A DNA stretch of 6,489 bases, taken from Clostridiales bacterium. GTDB lineage: Bacteria; Bacillota; Clostridia; Lachnospirales; Lachnospiraceae. Location of the stretch: assembly GCA_015655565.1 (NCBI GenBank), contig JAATEU010000316.1, positions 1 through 6,489 of the forward strand, given 5' to 3'. The position numbers and the translations under genes were made by a program. The notes under the pieces are model-generated. The model was not told where the DNA came from, did no database searches, and saw only the letters and a list, made by a program, of their open reading frames with translations. Shown one piece after another: positions 6,334-6,489 of this stretch (its first letter is position 1; each line of letters opens with the position of its first letter).

Positions 6334-6362
6334 TTGACACGCCAGGCGGAATGTTATACAAT
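6334..6362 (+). promoter_or_regulatory. Strong sigma-A-type promoter for rplM
   Basis: A perfect -35 TTGACA (6334-6339), a 17-base spacer and -10 TACAAT (6357-6362) predict a start near 6369. The leader to the rplM ATG would be about 98 bases. This is the best promoter match in the window and indicates that rplM starts its own unit rather than depending on the ecf-truA operon. Confidence 0.88.
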
Positions 6363-6370
6363 ATTTAAAT

Positions 6371-6466
6371 GTGACGTGAGAATACTTGATCCAAGCCCCG
6401 GTAAAGTATTTTAACATATAACTATGATAATAATTGAGATTTTAATTAATATAAGGAGGGTAACCA
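6371..6466 (+). promoter_or_regulatory. rplM 5' leader with hairpin, candidate L13 leader
   Basis: Just after the predicted start, AGAATACTT (6379-6387) pairs with AAGTATTTT (6404-6412). That makes nine pairs including one G-U around a 16-base loop, with CC and GG (6391-6392 and 6400-6401) able to form a small inner helix. Firmicutes are known to carry a conserved L13 leader RNA before rplM, thought to let L13 control its own synthesis. Position and size fit, but I have not matched the consensus. The rest of the leader is AT-rich and ends in AAGGAGG at 6453-6459, seven bases before the ATG. Confidence 0.5.
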
Positions 6467-6489
6467 ATGAAAAGCTTTATGGCTAGTCC
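6467..6489 (+). CDS. rplM: 50S ribosomal protein L13 (N-terminal fragment)
   Basis: Only seven codons and two bases of the eighth are in the window: MKSFMAS, then CC for a probable Pro. This matches the start of clostridial L13 as I remember it (MKSFMASP), and the AAGGAGG Shine-Dalgarno with seven-base spacing is typical of a highly expressed ribosomal gene. The place after truA agrees with the conserved truA-rplM-rpsI order, so rpsI is expected beyond the edge. The call rests on a short peptide plus gene order. Confidence 0.87.

Larger units (their letters stand above)
5876..6466 (+). other. 591-bp non-coding region between truA and rplM
   Basis: I find no convincing protein gene here in any frame. 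It holds a 7-bp hairpin just after truA, a chain of mutually exclusive stems (5945-6017), a longer stem-loop (6099-6153), a 20-codon open frame of doubtful meaning (6163-6225), and the rplM promoter and leader (6334-6466). The length is more than truA termination and rplM initiation would need. Confidence 0.7.

Overview
This window is a conserved housekeeping segment of a low-GC Firmicute, most likely a clostridium of the Lachnospiraceae type. The evidence is the gene order rpoA-rplQ-ecfA1-ecfA2-ecfT-truA-rplM, strong AGGAGG-type ribosome binding sites, AT-rich spacers and an L17 protein lengthened in a way I recall from Lachnospiraceae. The organism call is an inference from gene order and protein style, not from a search.

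Layout: (1) 1-1521, the end of the ribosomal-protein superoperon: a 5'-truncated rpoA, then rplQ, then a hairpin terminator. (2) 1571-2092, a type I signal peptidase gene on the minus strand, convergent with rplQ and divergent from the next operon. (3) 2093-2457, a divergent intergenic region with two tandem hairpins that lack T tracts, a good sigma-A-type promoter framed by an inverted repeat, and an 11-bp tandem duplication. (4) 2458-5875, a plus-strand unit ecfA1-ecfA2-ecfT-truA. The first three genes encode the energising module (two ATPases and the transmembrane coupling protein) of an energy-coupling factor vitamin/metal transporter. No S-component is present, as expected for a shared module. 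truA encodes tRNA pseudouridine synthase A. (5) 5876-6466, about 590 bp with no convincing gene but several possible RNA stem-loops, then a strong promoter and a short leader with a hairpin. (6) 6467-6489, the first codons of rplM (ribosomal protein L13), cut by the window edge.

All complete genes look intact. Two starts should be moved downstream of the longest reading frame because a good Shine-Dalgarno sequence sits before an internal ATG: ecfA1 (2458, not 2440) and truA (5129, not 5108). I see no mobile element, CRISPR array, tRNA, rRNA or toxin/defence gene, and no convincing new biological system. The parts that best repay a second look are the two non-coding regions, 2093-2457 and 5876-6466.
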